A DNA stretch of 24,413 bases, from positions 1-24,413 of the forward strand of contig JAGBFZ010000335.1 of the NCBI GenBank assembly GCA_018110855.1, read 5' to 3'. Positions 7,892-15,811 of this stretch are shown here, piece by piece. This stretch comes from Oscillospiraceae bacterium (GTDB lineage Bacteria; Bacillota; Clostridia; Oscillospirales; Ruminococcaceae). The position numbers and the translations under genes are program-made. Numbering within the stretch: the stretch's first letter is position 1; each line of letters starts with the position of its first letter. The notes below the pieces were generated by a model. The model worked only from the letters and a program-made list of their open reading frames with translations. It made no database searches and was not told the DNA's origin.

Positions 7892-9262
7892 ATGGCGTCA
7901 CATTACAGTTTCTCACAGGTAACACCGCAGATAGAAAAACTTGCGGAAATGTGTGTGGGCAATGGAAAGATCGACCCTGAGCTGTATGGAAAATACGAGG
8001 TGAAAAGGGGTCTGAGGGATATTAACGGCAAGGGCGTCCTTGCAGGTCTTACAGAAATATCCGAGATCCTCTCCTACACAGTAGAGGACAACGAAATGAT
8101 CCCCTGCGACGGCAGGCTTTATTATCGCGGATACAATATAAACGATATCGTTACAGGCTTCGGACAGGACAAGCGTTTCGGCTTTGAGGAAACTACATTC
8201 CTCCTCCTTTTCGGAAAGCTTCCCACCAAAAAAGAGCTTGATGAATTCTGCGATCTCCTTGCGGATTACAGAAAGCTCCCCACCACCTTTGTAAGAGACA
8301 TTATGATGAAATCTCCCAGCAGCGATATCATGAACAGCATTTCAAGGGGCGTTCTTACCCTGTTTTCATATGATGATTATCCCAATGATACATCTATCCC
8401 CAATGTGCTGAGGCAGTCTCTGGAGCTTATTGCACTTATGCCCCTTATTGCTGTCTACGGCTATCAGTGCAAGAATTATTATCTTGACGGGGAGAGCTTT
8501 ATTATACATCAGCCTGTTCCCGAATACTCCACAGCACAGAATATCCTTCATCTTCTTCGTCCCGACAGCAAGTTCACCGAGCTTGAGGCAAAGGTGCTGG
8601 ATATCGCTCTGGTGCTTCATGCAGAACACGGCGGCGGAAACAATTCCTCCTTCACCACCCACGTTGTAACCTCCTCGGGAACCGACACCTATGCCGCAAT
8701 TGCCGCAGCCTTAGGCTCTCTCAAGGGACCCAAGCACGGCGGAGCAAATGTAAAGGTTACGGAGATGTTCGAGGACCTCAAGGCAAACGTTTCCGACTGG
8801 TCAGACGAAGGAGCCATCTCCGATTATCTCACAAAGCTGCTTCATAAGGAAGCCTTTGACAGATCGGGACTTATCTACGGAATGGGGCATGCGGTATATT
8901 CCATTTCCGACCCCAGAGCAAATATTTTCCGCAGCTTTGTGGATAAGCTTGCCACCGAAAAGGGCATGGAAAAGGAGCTTGAGCTTTATCACCTTGTGGA
9001 GAGGCTTGCACCTCAGGTCATCTCAAAGGAAAGGCATATCTACAAGGGCGTTTCCGCAAACATCGACTTCTACAGCGGCTTTGTTTACAGTATGCTGGGC
9101 ATTCCCACTGAGCTTTATACTCCGCTTTTTGCAATTGCAAGGATCTCGGGCTGGTCGGCTCACAGAATAGAGGAGCTTGCCAACGCAGGCAAGATAATCC
9201 GTCCCGCATACAAGAGCGTAAGCGGTCACAGGACTTACGAAGCGCTTGCTGACAGAGCATGA
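7892..9262 (+). CDS. gltA: Citrate synthase
   Basis: A 456-residue citrate synthase, condensing acetyl-CoA with oxaloacetate. The catalytic residues appear in their usual contexts: H282 in GPKHGGAN, H333 in GMGHAVY and D392 in ANIDFYSG. HAEHG at 243-247 and DPRA at 340-343 are also present. The N-terminal region of about 60 residues makes it longer than the compact Bacillus enzymes. The ATG at 7892 is chosen because AAAGGA is 8-9 bases upstream; the alternative ATG at 7883 overlaps that site. No aconitase or isocitrate dehydrogenase gene is nearby. In a fermenting anaerobe it most likely supplies 2-oxoglutarate for glutamate synthesis. A 2-methylcitrate synthase cannot be excluded from sequence alone. 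Confidence 0.92.
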   Translation: MASHYSFSQVTPQIEKLAEMCVGNGKIDPELYGKYEVKRGLRDINGKGVLAGLTEISEILSYTVEDNEMIPCDGRLYYRGYNINDIVTGFGQDKRFGFEETTFLLLFGKLPTKKELDEFCDLLADYRKLPTTFVRDIMMKSPSSDIMNSISRGVLTLFSYDDYPNDTSIPNVLRQSLELIALMPLIAVYGYQCKNYYLDGESFIIHQPVPEYSTAQNILHLLRPDSKFTELEAKVLDIALVLHAEHGGGNNSSFTTHVVTSSGTDTYAAIAAALGSLKGPKHGGANVKVTEMFEDLKANVSDWSDEGAISDYLTKLLHKEAFDRSGLIYGMGHAVYSISDPRANIFRSFVDKLATEKGMEKELELYHLVERLAPQVISKERHIYKGVSANIDFYSGFVYSMLGIPTELYTPLFAIARISGWSAHRIEELANAGKIIRPAYKSVSGHRTYEALADRA

Positions 9263-9717
9263 GGATAACAGAGCTTTTATCGCCGGGTGACTGCCGCATT
9301 GACGAGGCATTAGCTCTTGCGGCAAGGGTTTTCAATGAGGTGGAGGCTCCCATATATTCAAAAAGCGGCGCAGAGCATTTCATGGCGTTTGTAAACGGCA
9401 GAGAGCTGAGGGAATGTCTTGCTTCGGGCAATCACAAAATGTATATCTGCTCGGAAAGCTGCACCGTTATCGGAATGATGATGATAAGAGAAGGCTCTCA
9501 CATCAGCCTTGCCTTTGTTGACGGTGAATATAGGGGAACGGGCGTGGGCAGGGAGCTTTTCTCTCGTATCGCAGAGGATAATCCCCATGTTAAATTCACC
9601 GTTCATGCCGCTCCTCCCGCAGAGGGCTTTTACCGAAGGCTGGGCTTTGTCCCTACGGACATGGAGCGCCTTGAGGACGGGATACTTTACATTCCTATGG
9701 AAAGAAAGCCCGATTAA
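9259..9717 (+). CDS. GNAT family N-acetyltransferase
   Basis: A 152-residue protein with the GNAT acetyl-CoA-binding motif A: a beta strand (ISLAFVDGEY) followed by RGTGVGREL at about 95-103. Near the C-terminus FYRRLGFVPT matches the conserved motif B region. The substrate is unknown. The ATG overlaps the citrate synthase stop in an ATGA arrangement, so translation is coupled. A functional tie, such as acetylation linked to acetyl-CoA status, is only a guess from position. Confidence 0.88.
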   Translation: MRITELLSPGDCRIDEALALAARVFNEVEAPIYSKSGAEHFMAFVNGRELRECLASGNHKMYICSESCTVIGMMMIREGSHISLAFVDGEYRGTGVGRELFSRIAEDNPHVKFTVHAAPPAEGFYRRLGFVPTDMERLEDGILYIPMERKPD

Positions 9718-9721
9718 ATTC

Positions 9722-9750
9722 TTGCAGTTTTCCCCGTAATGTGGTATAAT
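9722..9750 (+). promoter_or_regulatory. Sigma-A promoter of the GtrA-family gene
   Basis: TTGCAG at 9722-9727 and TATAAT at 9745-9750 with an exact 17-base spacer, starting five bases after the upstream stop codon. It gives the downstream gene its own transcript with a leader of about 28 bases. Confidence 0.75.
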
Positions 9751-9784
9751 AGGATAAATTTCTGTTATCCGAGGTAAAGATACA

Positions 9785-10276
9785 ATGAAAAGTAAGCTGT
9801 TAAAGCAGATAGTGAGCTTTGGGCTTGTGGGTGTGCTTAACACTCTTGTTAATCAGGTCGTTTTCATGATATGCATCGGGCTGGGTATGCATTACATCGG
9901 CGCAAACATAATGGGTTTCCTGATAAGCGTTCTCCACGCATACCTGTGGCAGACAAAGCTGGTTTTCAAGGAGGACGTAAACCTTGAAAAGCGAGTCTGG
10001 TGGCAGGTGCTTCTGAAAACCTATGCCTCTTATGCATTTACGGGGCTTTTTCTGAATAATGTTTTCCTTATTCTTTGGATAGATATCCTGAAAATCGAGC
10101 GGTTCACGCCGCCGCTCACAGAGCTTGTGAACAGCTTCGGGATCAGTATAAACAACCGTGAGCTTGCAACAGACATTGCCCCACTGTTTAATATCTGCAT
10201 AAACGTCCCCTTAAATTTCCTGATAAACAAATTCTGGGCGTACAGGCAGAAGAAAACTGCTGATAATAACGAATGA
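9785..10276 (+). CDS. GtrA family membrane protein
   Basis: A 163-residue polytopic membrane protein of the GtrA/DPMS family with about four hydrophobic segments. The N-terminal pattern SFGLVGVLNTLVNQ is typical of the family, and the end (INVPLNFLINKFWAYRQ) matches the usual C-terminal helix. GtrA proteins are thought to help move polyprenol-linked sugars across the membrane for decoration of surface polymers. No glycosyltransferase partner sits next to it, unlike in classical gtr clusters. GAGG lies 10 bases upstream of the ATG. Confidence 0.88.
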   Translation: MKSKLLKQIVSFGLVGVLNTLVNQVVFMICIGLGMHYIGANIMGFLISVLHAYLWQTKLVFKEDVNLEKRVWWQVLLKTYASYAFTGLFLNNVFLILWIDILKIERFTPPLTELVNSFGISINNRELATDIAPLFNICINVPLNFLINKFWAYRQKKTADNNE

Positions 10277-10280
10277 CAAT

Positions 10281-10313
10281 ATCCCTGTGGGACTTGAGCA
10301 GTCCTGCAGGGAT
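10281..10313 (+). terminator. Hairpin after the GtrA-family gene, probable terminator
   Basis: A 14-base-pair stem (10281-10294 with 10300-10313, two G-U pairs) and a five-base loop, five bases after the stop codon. The following GTTTGTGT is only modestly T-rich, so termination may be partial. Confidence 0.6.
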
Positions 10314-10335
10314 GTTTGTGTAATATGCAGTGTTA

Positions 10336-10382
10336 TCACAGCAGAAATTTGTAATATTCCACAAATCGGAAGTTATCTGTGA
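10336..10382. repeat. Nested inverted repeats upstream of the sigma-factor gene
   Basis: Outer arms TCACAG (10336-10341) and CTGTGA (10377-10382) enclose inner arms ATTTGT (10347-10352) and ACAAAT (10361-10366), all perfect. The outer right arm overlaps the candidate -35 at 10379-10384. This could be an operator or a structured DNA or RNA element; nothing more can be said from sequence alone. Confidence 0.45.
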
Positions 10383-10408
10383 CAAAATACTCCTTTCGTG
10401 GATATATC
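10379..10408 (+). promoter_or_regulatory. Candidate promoter of the sigma/anti-sigma operon
   Basis: GTGACA at 10379-10384 and TATATC at 10403-10408 with an 18-base spacer, about 50 bases before the start codon. It is a weak match to the housekeeping consensus. ECF-type genes are often self-activated, so the real promoter could instead be a type I cannot recognise. Confidence 0.35.
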
Positions 10409-10458
10409 TTTATGAAAAACGTTTTTCAGACAAATGTTACGCAGAAAGGACTTGCACA

Positions 10459-10947
10459 ATGGTTTCACCCGATGAATTTGAAAGGATAGCAAGAGAAAAC
10501 GAACGGCGGCTTTACACAAACGCTCTGTTTATCCTGCGTTCCCACGCCGACGCCGAGGACGCCGCAGAAGAAGCGATATACCGTCTTTTCAGCCGCAAGC
10601 CCTCATTTGACAGCGAGGAGCATTGCAGGGCGTGGCTCATCAGGGTAACTGTGAACACCGCACTGAAAATGCTTAAAAGGAACAGGCGGTATACTGCGGA
10701 CAGCGAGGCTCTTGAGGAAGCTGCAAAGGAATTTGAATATCCCGAGCAGTCGGAAATATTCCTTGCGGTAGCAAAGCTTGACGAAAAGTACCGAACTGTG
10801 GTGATGCTGTATTACTATGAGGAAATGACAGCCGCCGAAATTGCAAAAATCCTTTCTCTCACCACATCGGCAGTGACAACAAGACTTTCCAGAGCAAGAG
10901 AGCTTCTGAAAAAAACGCTTTTGAAGGGAGAAAATGATAATGGATAA
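10459..10947 (+). CDS. RNA polymerase sigma factor, ECF-like (sigma-70 family)
   Basis: A 162-residue two-domain sigma factor. Region 2 spans about 10-75, with the DAEDAAEEAIYRLF segment of region 2.2 and the RAWLIRVTVNTALKMLKR segment. Region 4 spans about 105-155, with a helix-turn-helix (MTAAEIAKILSLTTSAVTTRLSRARELL). No region 1 or 3 is present, as in ECF factors. The frame stays open upstream to 10330, but AAAGGA correctly spaced before the ATG at 10459 and the domain start favour this start. The gene's end overlaps the next gene, which encodes a probable membrane-anchored partner, the usual sigma/anti-sigma arrangement. The inducing signal and regulon are unknown. Confidence 0.9.
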   Translation: MVSPDEFERIARENERRLYTNALFILRSHADAEDAAEEAIYRLFSRKPSFDSEEHCRAWLIRVTVNTALKMLKRNRRYTADSEALEEAAKEFEYPEQSEIFLAVAKLDEKYRTVVMLYYYEEMTAAEIAKILSLTTSAVTTRLSRARELLKKTLLKGENDNG

Positions 10948-11926
10948 GCTTGACATTATGATAAAGGAAAAAATAAACTGCGCCGCCGAGGGGATATCTC
11001 CCCGAAACAGCATTACGGCGAGAGCCGAAAAGCGCCTGACAAAAAAGGCTTCGAAAAGAAAAGGCTTGAGAATCGCTGCTTCCGTATGCCTTGCGGCAGT
11101 GATGTGCGGTACGGCAGTGTCGGCTGTAAAATTCGGCTGGATAGGCGAACTGTTCGGAGCACCGACAGAATATGCCGAGGATTATTTATCTCCGATAAAC
11201 GTCAGCACAGAAAATATATCCTTTGAAAAATATGAAAATGCACCGTCAGATATGGATTTCAAGCTGCTTGAAGCAGTTTCGGACGGCGAGATTCTGATAA
11301 TAAACTATGATCTTTCGGGCTGTCTGATATCTGATACCGTTCACGAAATAGCTATATATTATCCAAGGATAACTGATGAAAATATCCGTTCCTTTAGTAT
11401 GTCAAGCTGGCATACCCCTCTTTCTGACGGCTCATACGGTCAGATATTATCACCCGATTCCGGTATCAGCTCGGGTGACAATATTGAACTCAGATTTGTT
11501 GACGATGAAACGAATACTGTTTTTGGAAAAGCAAGCATTACCATAAGTGAAGATGTTCCCAGACTTGTAAAGGATATCGAAGTGGGTAAAATTGCGAAAA
11601 TTCGTGACCGCAGCAAGGAATATACGCTTGAAAAGGAAATTATCGTTGATAATATCTCACTTTCGGCAATGAGCATAAAAATAAATTATCTGACAAAGGA
11701 TAACAGCAATAATTATGCTATCGGCAGGGATATATCCATAATTACCGATGATGGAGAAACAATAAGCCTCGACCGGACCTTTTATTCCTATGATGCTTCC
11801 ACAGATCTTCCGAGAGATGAGAACGGATATTATAATCAATATATTAAAGTTGTAACAAGGGATATAATTCCCCTCGAAAGCATTGTAAGCATAAGCATAG
11901 GTGATCTTATCATTCCGATACAGTGA
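10940..11926 (+). CDS. Membrane-anchored putative anti-sigma factor
   Basis: A 328-residue protein with a short basic cytoplasmic N-terminus (about 1-44), one hydrophobic segment (about 45-63, IAASVCLAAVMCGTAVSAV) and a large extracytoplasmic part (about 64-328) rich in beta-type sequence, with no motif I recognise beyond resemblance to DUF4179-type proteins. It starts within the last codons of the sigma gene. The ATG at 10940 is preferred over the one at 10934 because GGGAG lies nine rather than three bases before it. Operon position and topology imply that it holds the ECF-like sigma factor inactive until an envelope signal arrives; this is inferred from context. No zinc-finger anti-sigma motif is visible. 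Confidence 0.72.
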   Translation: MDKLDIMIKEKINCAAEGISPRNSITARAEKRLTKKASKRKGLRIAASVCLAAVMCGTAVSAVKFGWIGELFGAPTEYAEDYLSPINVSTENISFEKYENAPSDMDFKLLEAVSDGEILIINYDLSGCLISDTVHEIAIYYPRITDENIRSFSMSSWHTPLSDGSYGQILSPDSGISSGDNIELRFVDDETNTVFGKASITISEDVPRLVKDIEVGKIAKIRDRSKEYTLEKEIIVDNISLSAMSIKINYLTKDNSNNYAIGRDISIITDDGETISLDRTFYSYDASTDLPRDENGYYNQYIKVVTRDIIPLESIVSISIGDLIIPIQ

Positions 11927-11951
11927 CCCAATATACAGCTTTTCAACCCAA

Positions 11952-11986
11952 AAACGGTCTGCCGAAATTTTCTCGGCAGACCGTTT
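11952..11986. terminator. Bidirectional terminator between the anti-sigma gene and carB
   Basis: A perfect 14-base-pair stem (11952-11965 and 11973-11986) with a seven-base loop. The stem is flanked by A-rich sequence on the left and TTTATT on the right, so it can end transcription from both converging genes (stops at 11926 and 12005). Confidence 0.88.
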
Positions 11987-12004
11987 ATTGCTATTATGAA
12001 AATT

Positions 12005-15000
12005 TTACTTTATCTCAGCATGATAGGACTGAAGCGACTTGACGCCGATATGAGTGTTGTTCTTCTTAGCCCTGATGCCGTCTGCGCTTGCCTTTGCGGC
12101 AGCCATGGTGGTGATGTAAGGAACTCTGTGCTTGATAGCTTCCTTGCGGATATAGCTGTCATCATATGCACTGGTCTTGCCTGCGGGGGTGTTGATGATA
12201 AGCTGTATCTCACCGTTTGCGATCTCGTCTGCAATGTTGGGACGTCCCTCATAAATTTTGAAGATACGCTTTACAGGTATTCCTGCCTCGGATATCATCT
12301 CAAAGCTCTTGCCCGTTGCAAGTATCTTGAAGCCCAGCTCGTTAAATGCCTTTGCAATATCAATAAGCTCGGGCTTGTCTCTGTCGCAGACGCTGAGGAG
12401 GACTGTACCTTCCTCGGGAAGAACTGTCTGAGTTGCCTCCTGAGCTTTGTAATATGCCTCTCCGAAGGAGGATGAAAGTCCGAGAACCTCTCCCGTTGAA
12501 CGCATTTCGGGTCCGAGAACGGGGTCAACCTCCTGGAACATATTGAAGGGGAACACCGCTTCCTTAACACCGTAATGATTGATCTCCCTGTCGTGAAGCT
12601 CGGGAACGGGAGACTTCATGCCCGTAATGGAAGAAGTCATTATCTCAGTGGCGATCTTCACCATGTTTATGCTGCAGACCTTGGAAACAAGGGGAACTGT
12701 TCGGGAAGCTCTGGGATTTGCCTCGAGTACATATACCGTATCGCCCTCGATAGCGTACTGCATATTCATCAGACCGCAGACATTCATCTCAACGGCGATC
12801 TTCTTTGTGTAATCCTTGATAGTTTCTATCTGCTTATCGGTGAGGTTCTTTGCAGGAAGGATACAAGCGGAATCTCCCGAATGAACGCCTGCAAGCTCGA
12901 TATGCTCCATAACAGCGGGAACGAAGCAGTGCTCTCCGTCGGAAATAGCGTCAGCCTCGCACTCGGTGGCATGATTCAAGAATCTGTCGATAAGAATGGG
13001 TCTGTCGGGGGTAACGCCTACCGCTGCGGACATATACACTCTCATCATATCGTCATCGTGGACTATCTCCATTCCACGTCCGCCGAGAACGTAGGAAGGA
13101 CGTACCATAACGGGATAGCCTATCCTGTTGGCGATCTCAAGAGCCTCGTCCACATTCACAGCCATACCCGACTCGGGCATAGGTATTCCGAGACGATCCA
13201 TCATTGCACGGAAATGGTCTCTGTCCTCCGCAAGGTCGATGGTCTCGGGAGATGTGCCGAGAATGTTCACGCCGTTCTTTTTCAGATCTGCGGCAAGGTT
13301 AAGAGGAGTCTGTCCACCAAACTGAGCGATAACGCCCACGGGCTTCTCCTTTTCGTGTATGCTCAGAACGTCCTCAAGGGTAAGAGGCTCGAAATAGAGC
13401 TTGTCGGAGGTGTCATAGTCGGTGGAAACGGTCTCGGGATTGCAGTTTACGATAATGGATTCAAAGCCCAGCTTTTTCAGAGCCAGAGCCGCATGAACGC
13501 AGCAGTAGTCAAACTCGATGCCCTGACCTATCCTGTTGGGTCCGCCGCCTAAGATCATGATCTTGGGCTTGTCGGAAACGGGGCTCTTGTCCTCGGGGAG
13601 ATGATAGGTGGAATAGTAGTATGCGGCATTTTCGGTTCCGCTTACATGAACGCCCTCCCATGCCTCTTTAATGTTGTATTTATAGCGTGCGCTGCGGATA
13701 TCCTCCTCGGGAACCGCAAGAAGCTGACTGAGATAACGGTCGCTGAAGCCGTCAAGCTTTGCCTGACGAAGCACATTCTCTGCGGGAACTGCGCCCTTGT
13801 TTTTAAGCAGCTCTTCCTCTTCATTTACAAGCTCAAGCATCTGCTCAATGAACCAGTGCTTTATCTTTGTAAGCTCAAAAAGCTCGTCAACGGTTGCGCC
13901 CTTGCGCAGAGCCTCATACATGATGAACTGACGCTCGCTTGAGGGGTATCTGAGCTTGGCAAGAAGCTCCTCCTTGGTTAGCTTGTTGAAGTCCTTTGCA
14001 AAGCCTAAGCCGTATCTGCCTGTCTCAAGGCTGCGGATAGCCTTCTGGAAGGCTTCCTTATAGGTCTTGCCTATGCTCATGACCTCGCCCACAGCTCTCA
14101 TCTGAGTGCCAAGCTTGTCCTCTGCGCCCTTGAACTTCTCGAATGCCCAGCGTGCAAACTTGATAACAACATAGTCTCCGTCGGGAACGTATTTATCGAG
14201 AGTGCCGTACTTGCCGCAAGGAATTTCCTTCAGTGTAAGTCCGCAGGCGAGCATTGCGGAAACAAGAGCAATGGGGAAGCCTGTTGCCTTTGATGCAAGG
14301 GCTGATGAACGTGATGTTCTGGGATTTATCTCGATAACGACTATTCTGCCGGAAACGGGGTCGTGAGCGAACTGGCAGTTGCAGCCGCCGATAACGTCAA
14401 TGGCTTCAACGATCTTATATGCCTGTTCCTGCATTTTCTTCTGAACGTCCTCGGAAATGGTGAGCATGGGAGCGGAGCAGAAGGAATCACCTGTATGAAC
14501 GCCGATGGGGTCGATATTTTCAATAAAGCATACTGTGATGATGTTGTTCTCTGCGTCTCTTACGACCTCAAGCTCAAGCTCCTCCCAGCCGCTGAGACAC
14601 TCCTCGACAAGCACCTGTCCCACAAGGCTTGCCTGCAGACCTCTCTCGCAGACTATTTTCAGCTCGTCCACATTATAGACCATTCCGCCGCCTGCGCCGC
14701 CCATGGTATATGCAGGACGGAGTACAACGGGATATTTAAGCTCCTCTGCGATCTTCACAGCCTCGTCAACGGAATATGCCACCTGACTGCGAGCCATTTC
14801 AATCCCGAGACTGTTCATGGTGTTCTTGAACTCGATTCGGTCCTCACCGCGCTGGATAGCATCCACCTGAACGCCGATAACCTTAACGCCGTATTTCTCC
14901 AGAACTCCTGCCTCGGAAAGCTCGGAGCAGAGGTTAAGACCCGACTGACCGCCAAGATTGGGAAGAAGTGCGTCGGGACGCTCCTTTTCGATTATCTGAG

Positions 15001-15223
15001 TGAGCCTGTTCAGATTCAGAGGCTCAACATAGGTGATATCCGCCACATCGGGGTCTGTCATTATTGTTGCGGGGTTGGAATTAACCAGCACTATCTCATA
15101 GCCGAGGTTGCGCAGCGCCTTGCACGCCTGCGTTCCCGAATAGTCAAACTCACACGCCTGACCGATGATAATGGGTCCTGAACCGATTATCATTATCTTA
15201 TTGATATCCTGCTTCTTTGGCAT
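12005..15223 (-). CDS. carB: Carbamoyl-phosphate synthase, large subunit
   Basis: A 1072-residue CarB of normal length. It makes carbamoyl phosphate from ammonia, bicarbonate and two ATP for pyrimidine and arginine synthesis. The two homologous ATP-grasp halves are clear: the first opens with MIIGSGPIIIGQACEFDYSG at 11-30, and the second repeats it with IMILGGGPNRIGQGIEFDY at around 555. A C-terminal MGS-like allosteric domain (around 940 onwards, ILATGKS) is where UMP or ornithine act in known enzymes. The small glutaminase subunit CarA, normally adjacent, is absent. Upstream lies divergent rnpB and downstream a terminator, so this is a monocistronic unit. AGGGAG precedes the ATG. Confidence 0.97.
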   Translation of the reverse strand: MPKKQDINKIMIIGSGPIIIGQACEFDYSGTQACKALRNLGYEIVLVNSNPATIMTDPDVADITYVEPLNLNRLTQIIEKERPDALLPNLGGQSGLNLCSELSEAGVLEKYGVKVIGVQVDAIQRGEDRIEFKNTMNSLGIEMARSQVAYSVDEAVKIAEELKYPVVLRPAYTMGGAGGGMVYNVDELKIVCERGLQASLVGQVLVEECLSGWEELELEVVRDAENNIITVCFIENIDPIGVHTGDSFCSAPMLTISEDVQKKMQEQAYKIVEAIDVIGGCNCQFAHDPVSGRIVVIEINPRTSRSSALASKATGFPIALVSAMLACGLTLKEIPCGKYGTLDKYVPDGDYVVIKFARWAFEKFKGAEDKLGTQMRAVGEVMSIGKTYKEAFQKAIRSLETGRYGLGFAKDFNKLTKEELLAKLRYPSSERQFIMYEALRKGATVDELFELTKIKHWFIEQMLELVNEEEELLKNKGAVPAENVLRQAKLDGFSDRYLSQLLAVPEEDIRSARYKYNIKEAWEGVHVSGTENAAYYYSTYHLPEDKSPVSDKPKIMILGGGPNRIGQGIEFDYCCVHAALALKKLGFESIIVNCNPETVSTDYDTSDKLYFEPLTLEDVLSIHEKEKPVGVIAQFGGQTPLNLAADLKKNGVNILGTSPETIDLAEDRDHFRAMMDRLGIPMPESGMAVNVDEALEIANRIGYPVMVRPSYVLGGRGMEIVHDDDMMRVYMSAAVGVTPDRPILIDRFLNHATECEADAISDGEHCFVPAVMEHIELAGVHSGDSACILPAKNLTDKQIETIKDYTKKIAVEMNVCGLMNMQYAIEGDTVYVLEANPRASRTVPLVSKVCSINMVKIATEIMTSSITGMKSPVPELHDREINHYGVKEAVFPFNMFQEVDPVLGPEMRSTGEVLGLSSSFGEAYYKAQEATQTVLPEEGTVLLSVCDRDKPELIDIAKAFNELGFKILATGKSFEMISEAGIPVKRIFKIYEGRPNIADEIANGEIQLIINTPAGKTSAYDDSYIRKEAIKHRVPYITTMAAAKASADGIRAKKNNTHIGVKSLQSYHAEIK

Positions 15224-15242
15224 AAATCAAATCTCCCTGTCA

Positions 15243-15259
15243 CGCACATTCAATGTGCG
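15243..15259. repeat. Palindrome in the carB leader
   Basis: Perfect arms CGCACATT and AATGTGCG around a single central base, located between the carB promoter and its ribosome binding site. A second small hairpin (GCCG/CGGC arms, 15271-15283) lies just upstream in the same transcript. It could be an operator or an mRNA hairpin close to the ribosome binding site; no PyrR-type attenuator is evident. Confidence 0.6.
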
Positions 15260-15296
15260 ATCGTAAATTTGCCGCATTTCGGCATTATTCTTATAT

Positions 15297-15325
15297 ATAA
15301 TAACACAATCTTACAAAAAATGCAA
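15297..15325 (-). promoter_or_regulatory. Sigma-A promoter of carB
   Basis: On the minus strand, TTGCAT (15320-15325) and TATTAT (15297-15302) with an exact 17-base spacer. It predicts a leader of about 65-70 bases that contains both hairpins. Confidence 0.7.
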
Positions 15326-15379
15326 TAGCAATATTAAAAATAGGAAAGGTTTTTTGTTATTTTTTACACAACATTACCC

Positions 15380-15408
15380 TTGACAAGACTTCGGCTATGT
15401 GGTAAAAT
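15380..15408 (+). promoter_or_regulatory. Sigma-A promoter of rnpB
   Basis: Perfect TTGACA at 15380-15385 and TAAAAT at 15403-15408 with a 17-base spacer. The expected start, about seven bases on, coincides with the 5' strand of helix P1 of the RNA. Confidence 0.9.
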
Positions 15409-15411
15409 AGC

Positions 15412-15754
15412 CTTGCGAGTAAGCTATGCGGTTGAACGCTACTGCGTTAGGAAAGTCCGGGCATCACAGAGCAGGATAGCTGCTAACGGCAGCCGAGGGC
15501 GACCTTAGGGACAGTGCAACAGAGATATACCGCCCCTTTTCGGGGGTAAGGGTGGAAAGGCGAGGTAAGAGCTCACCGGAGCGATGGAGACATCGCTGCC
15601 ATGTAAACCCTATCCGATGCAACGTCTATTGGTACGAGTACGTCAATGTCTGCTCGGCAGGCGTACCGTAATGACGGCTAAAGCGTTTCGGCGACGATTC
15701 GCTCAGATAGATTTCCGCACACGACAAAACCCGGCTTATCGGCTTAGTCGCACC
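15412..15754 (+). ncRNA. rnpB: RNase P RNA, bacterial class A
   Basis: The catalytic RNA that trims tRNA 5' leaders. Conserved core segments are present in order: AGGAAAGTCCGGGC (from about 15449), CAGTGCAACAGAGA before ACCGCC (about 15511-15535), GGTAAGAGCTCACCGG, GTAAACCCTATCCG, and the 3' element ACAAAACCCGGCTTAT. Helix P1 forms between GCGAgTAAGC (15415-15424) and GCTTAgTCGC (15742-15751). A P12-type hairpin (GCGATGgagaCATCGC) and the L15-type loop are visible. The class A layout fits Clostridia, whereas Bacillus uses class B. The ends are placed from P1 and the promoter and could be off by a few bases. Confidence 0.95.
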
Positions 15755-15766
15755 AATGACAATTTC

Positions 15767-15801
15767 GGCGCAGAAGGGATCCTTCTGCGCCTTGTTTTTT
15801 T
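15767..15801 (+). terminator. Intrinsic terminator of rnpB
   Basis: A perfect 11-base-pair stem (GGCGCAGAAGG with CCTTCTGCGCC, 15767-15777 and 15781-15791), a three-base loop and then TTGTTTTTTT. It is a strong Rho-independent terminator. The convergent ABC gene ends 20 bases beyond it and may share the hairpin. Confidence 0.92.
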
Positions 15802-15811
15802 ATATTGCTGC

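Noticed and set aside
10330..10458. N-terminal extension of the sigma factor by 43 residues
   Set aside because: No family similarity. It covers the inverted repeats and candidate promoter, and the ribosome binding site supports 10459.
12575..13552. 325-codon plus-strand open frame opposite carB, with others nearby
   Set aside because: It lies antisense to a certain carB and is low in plausible domain content. Long mirror frames arise from codon bias; similar shadows sit opposite mutS2 (1316-2260), era (4909-5886) and the TPR gene (21080-21883).
15243..15259. PyrR attenuator or riboswitch in the carB leader
   Set aside because: The leader has two small hairpins but no recognisable PyrR-binding loop, no antiterminator/terminator pair and no known riboswitch core.
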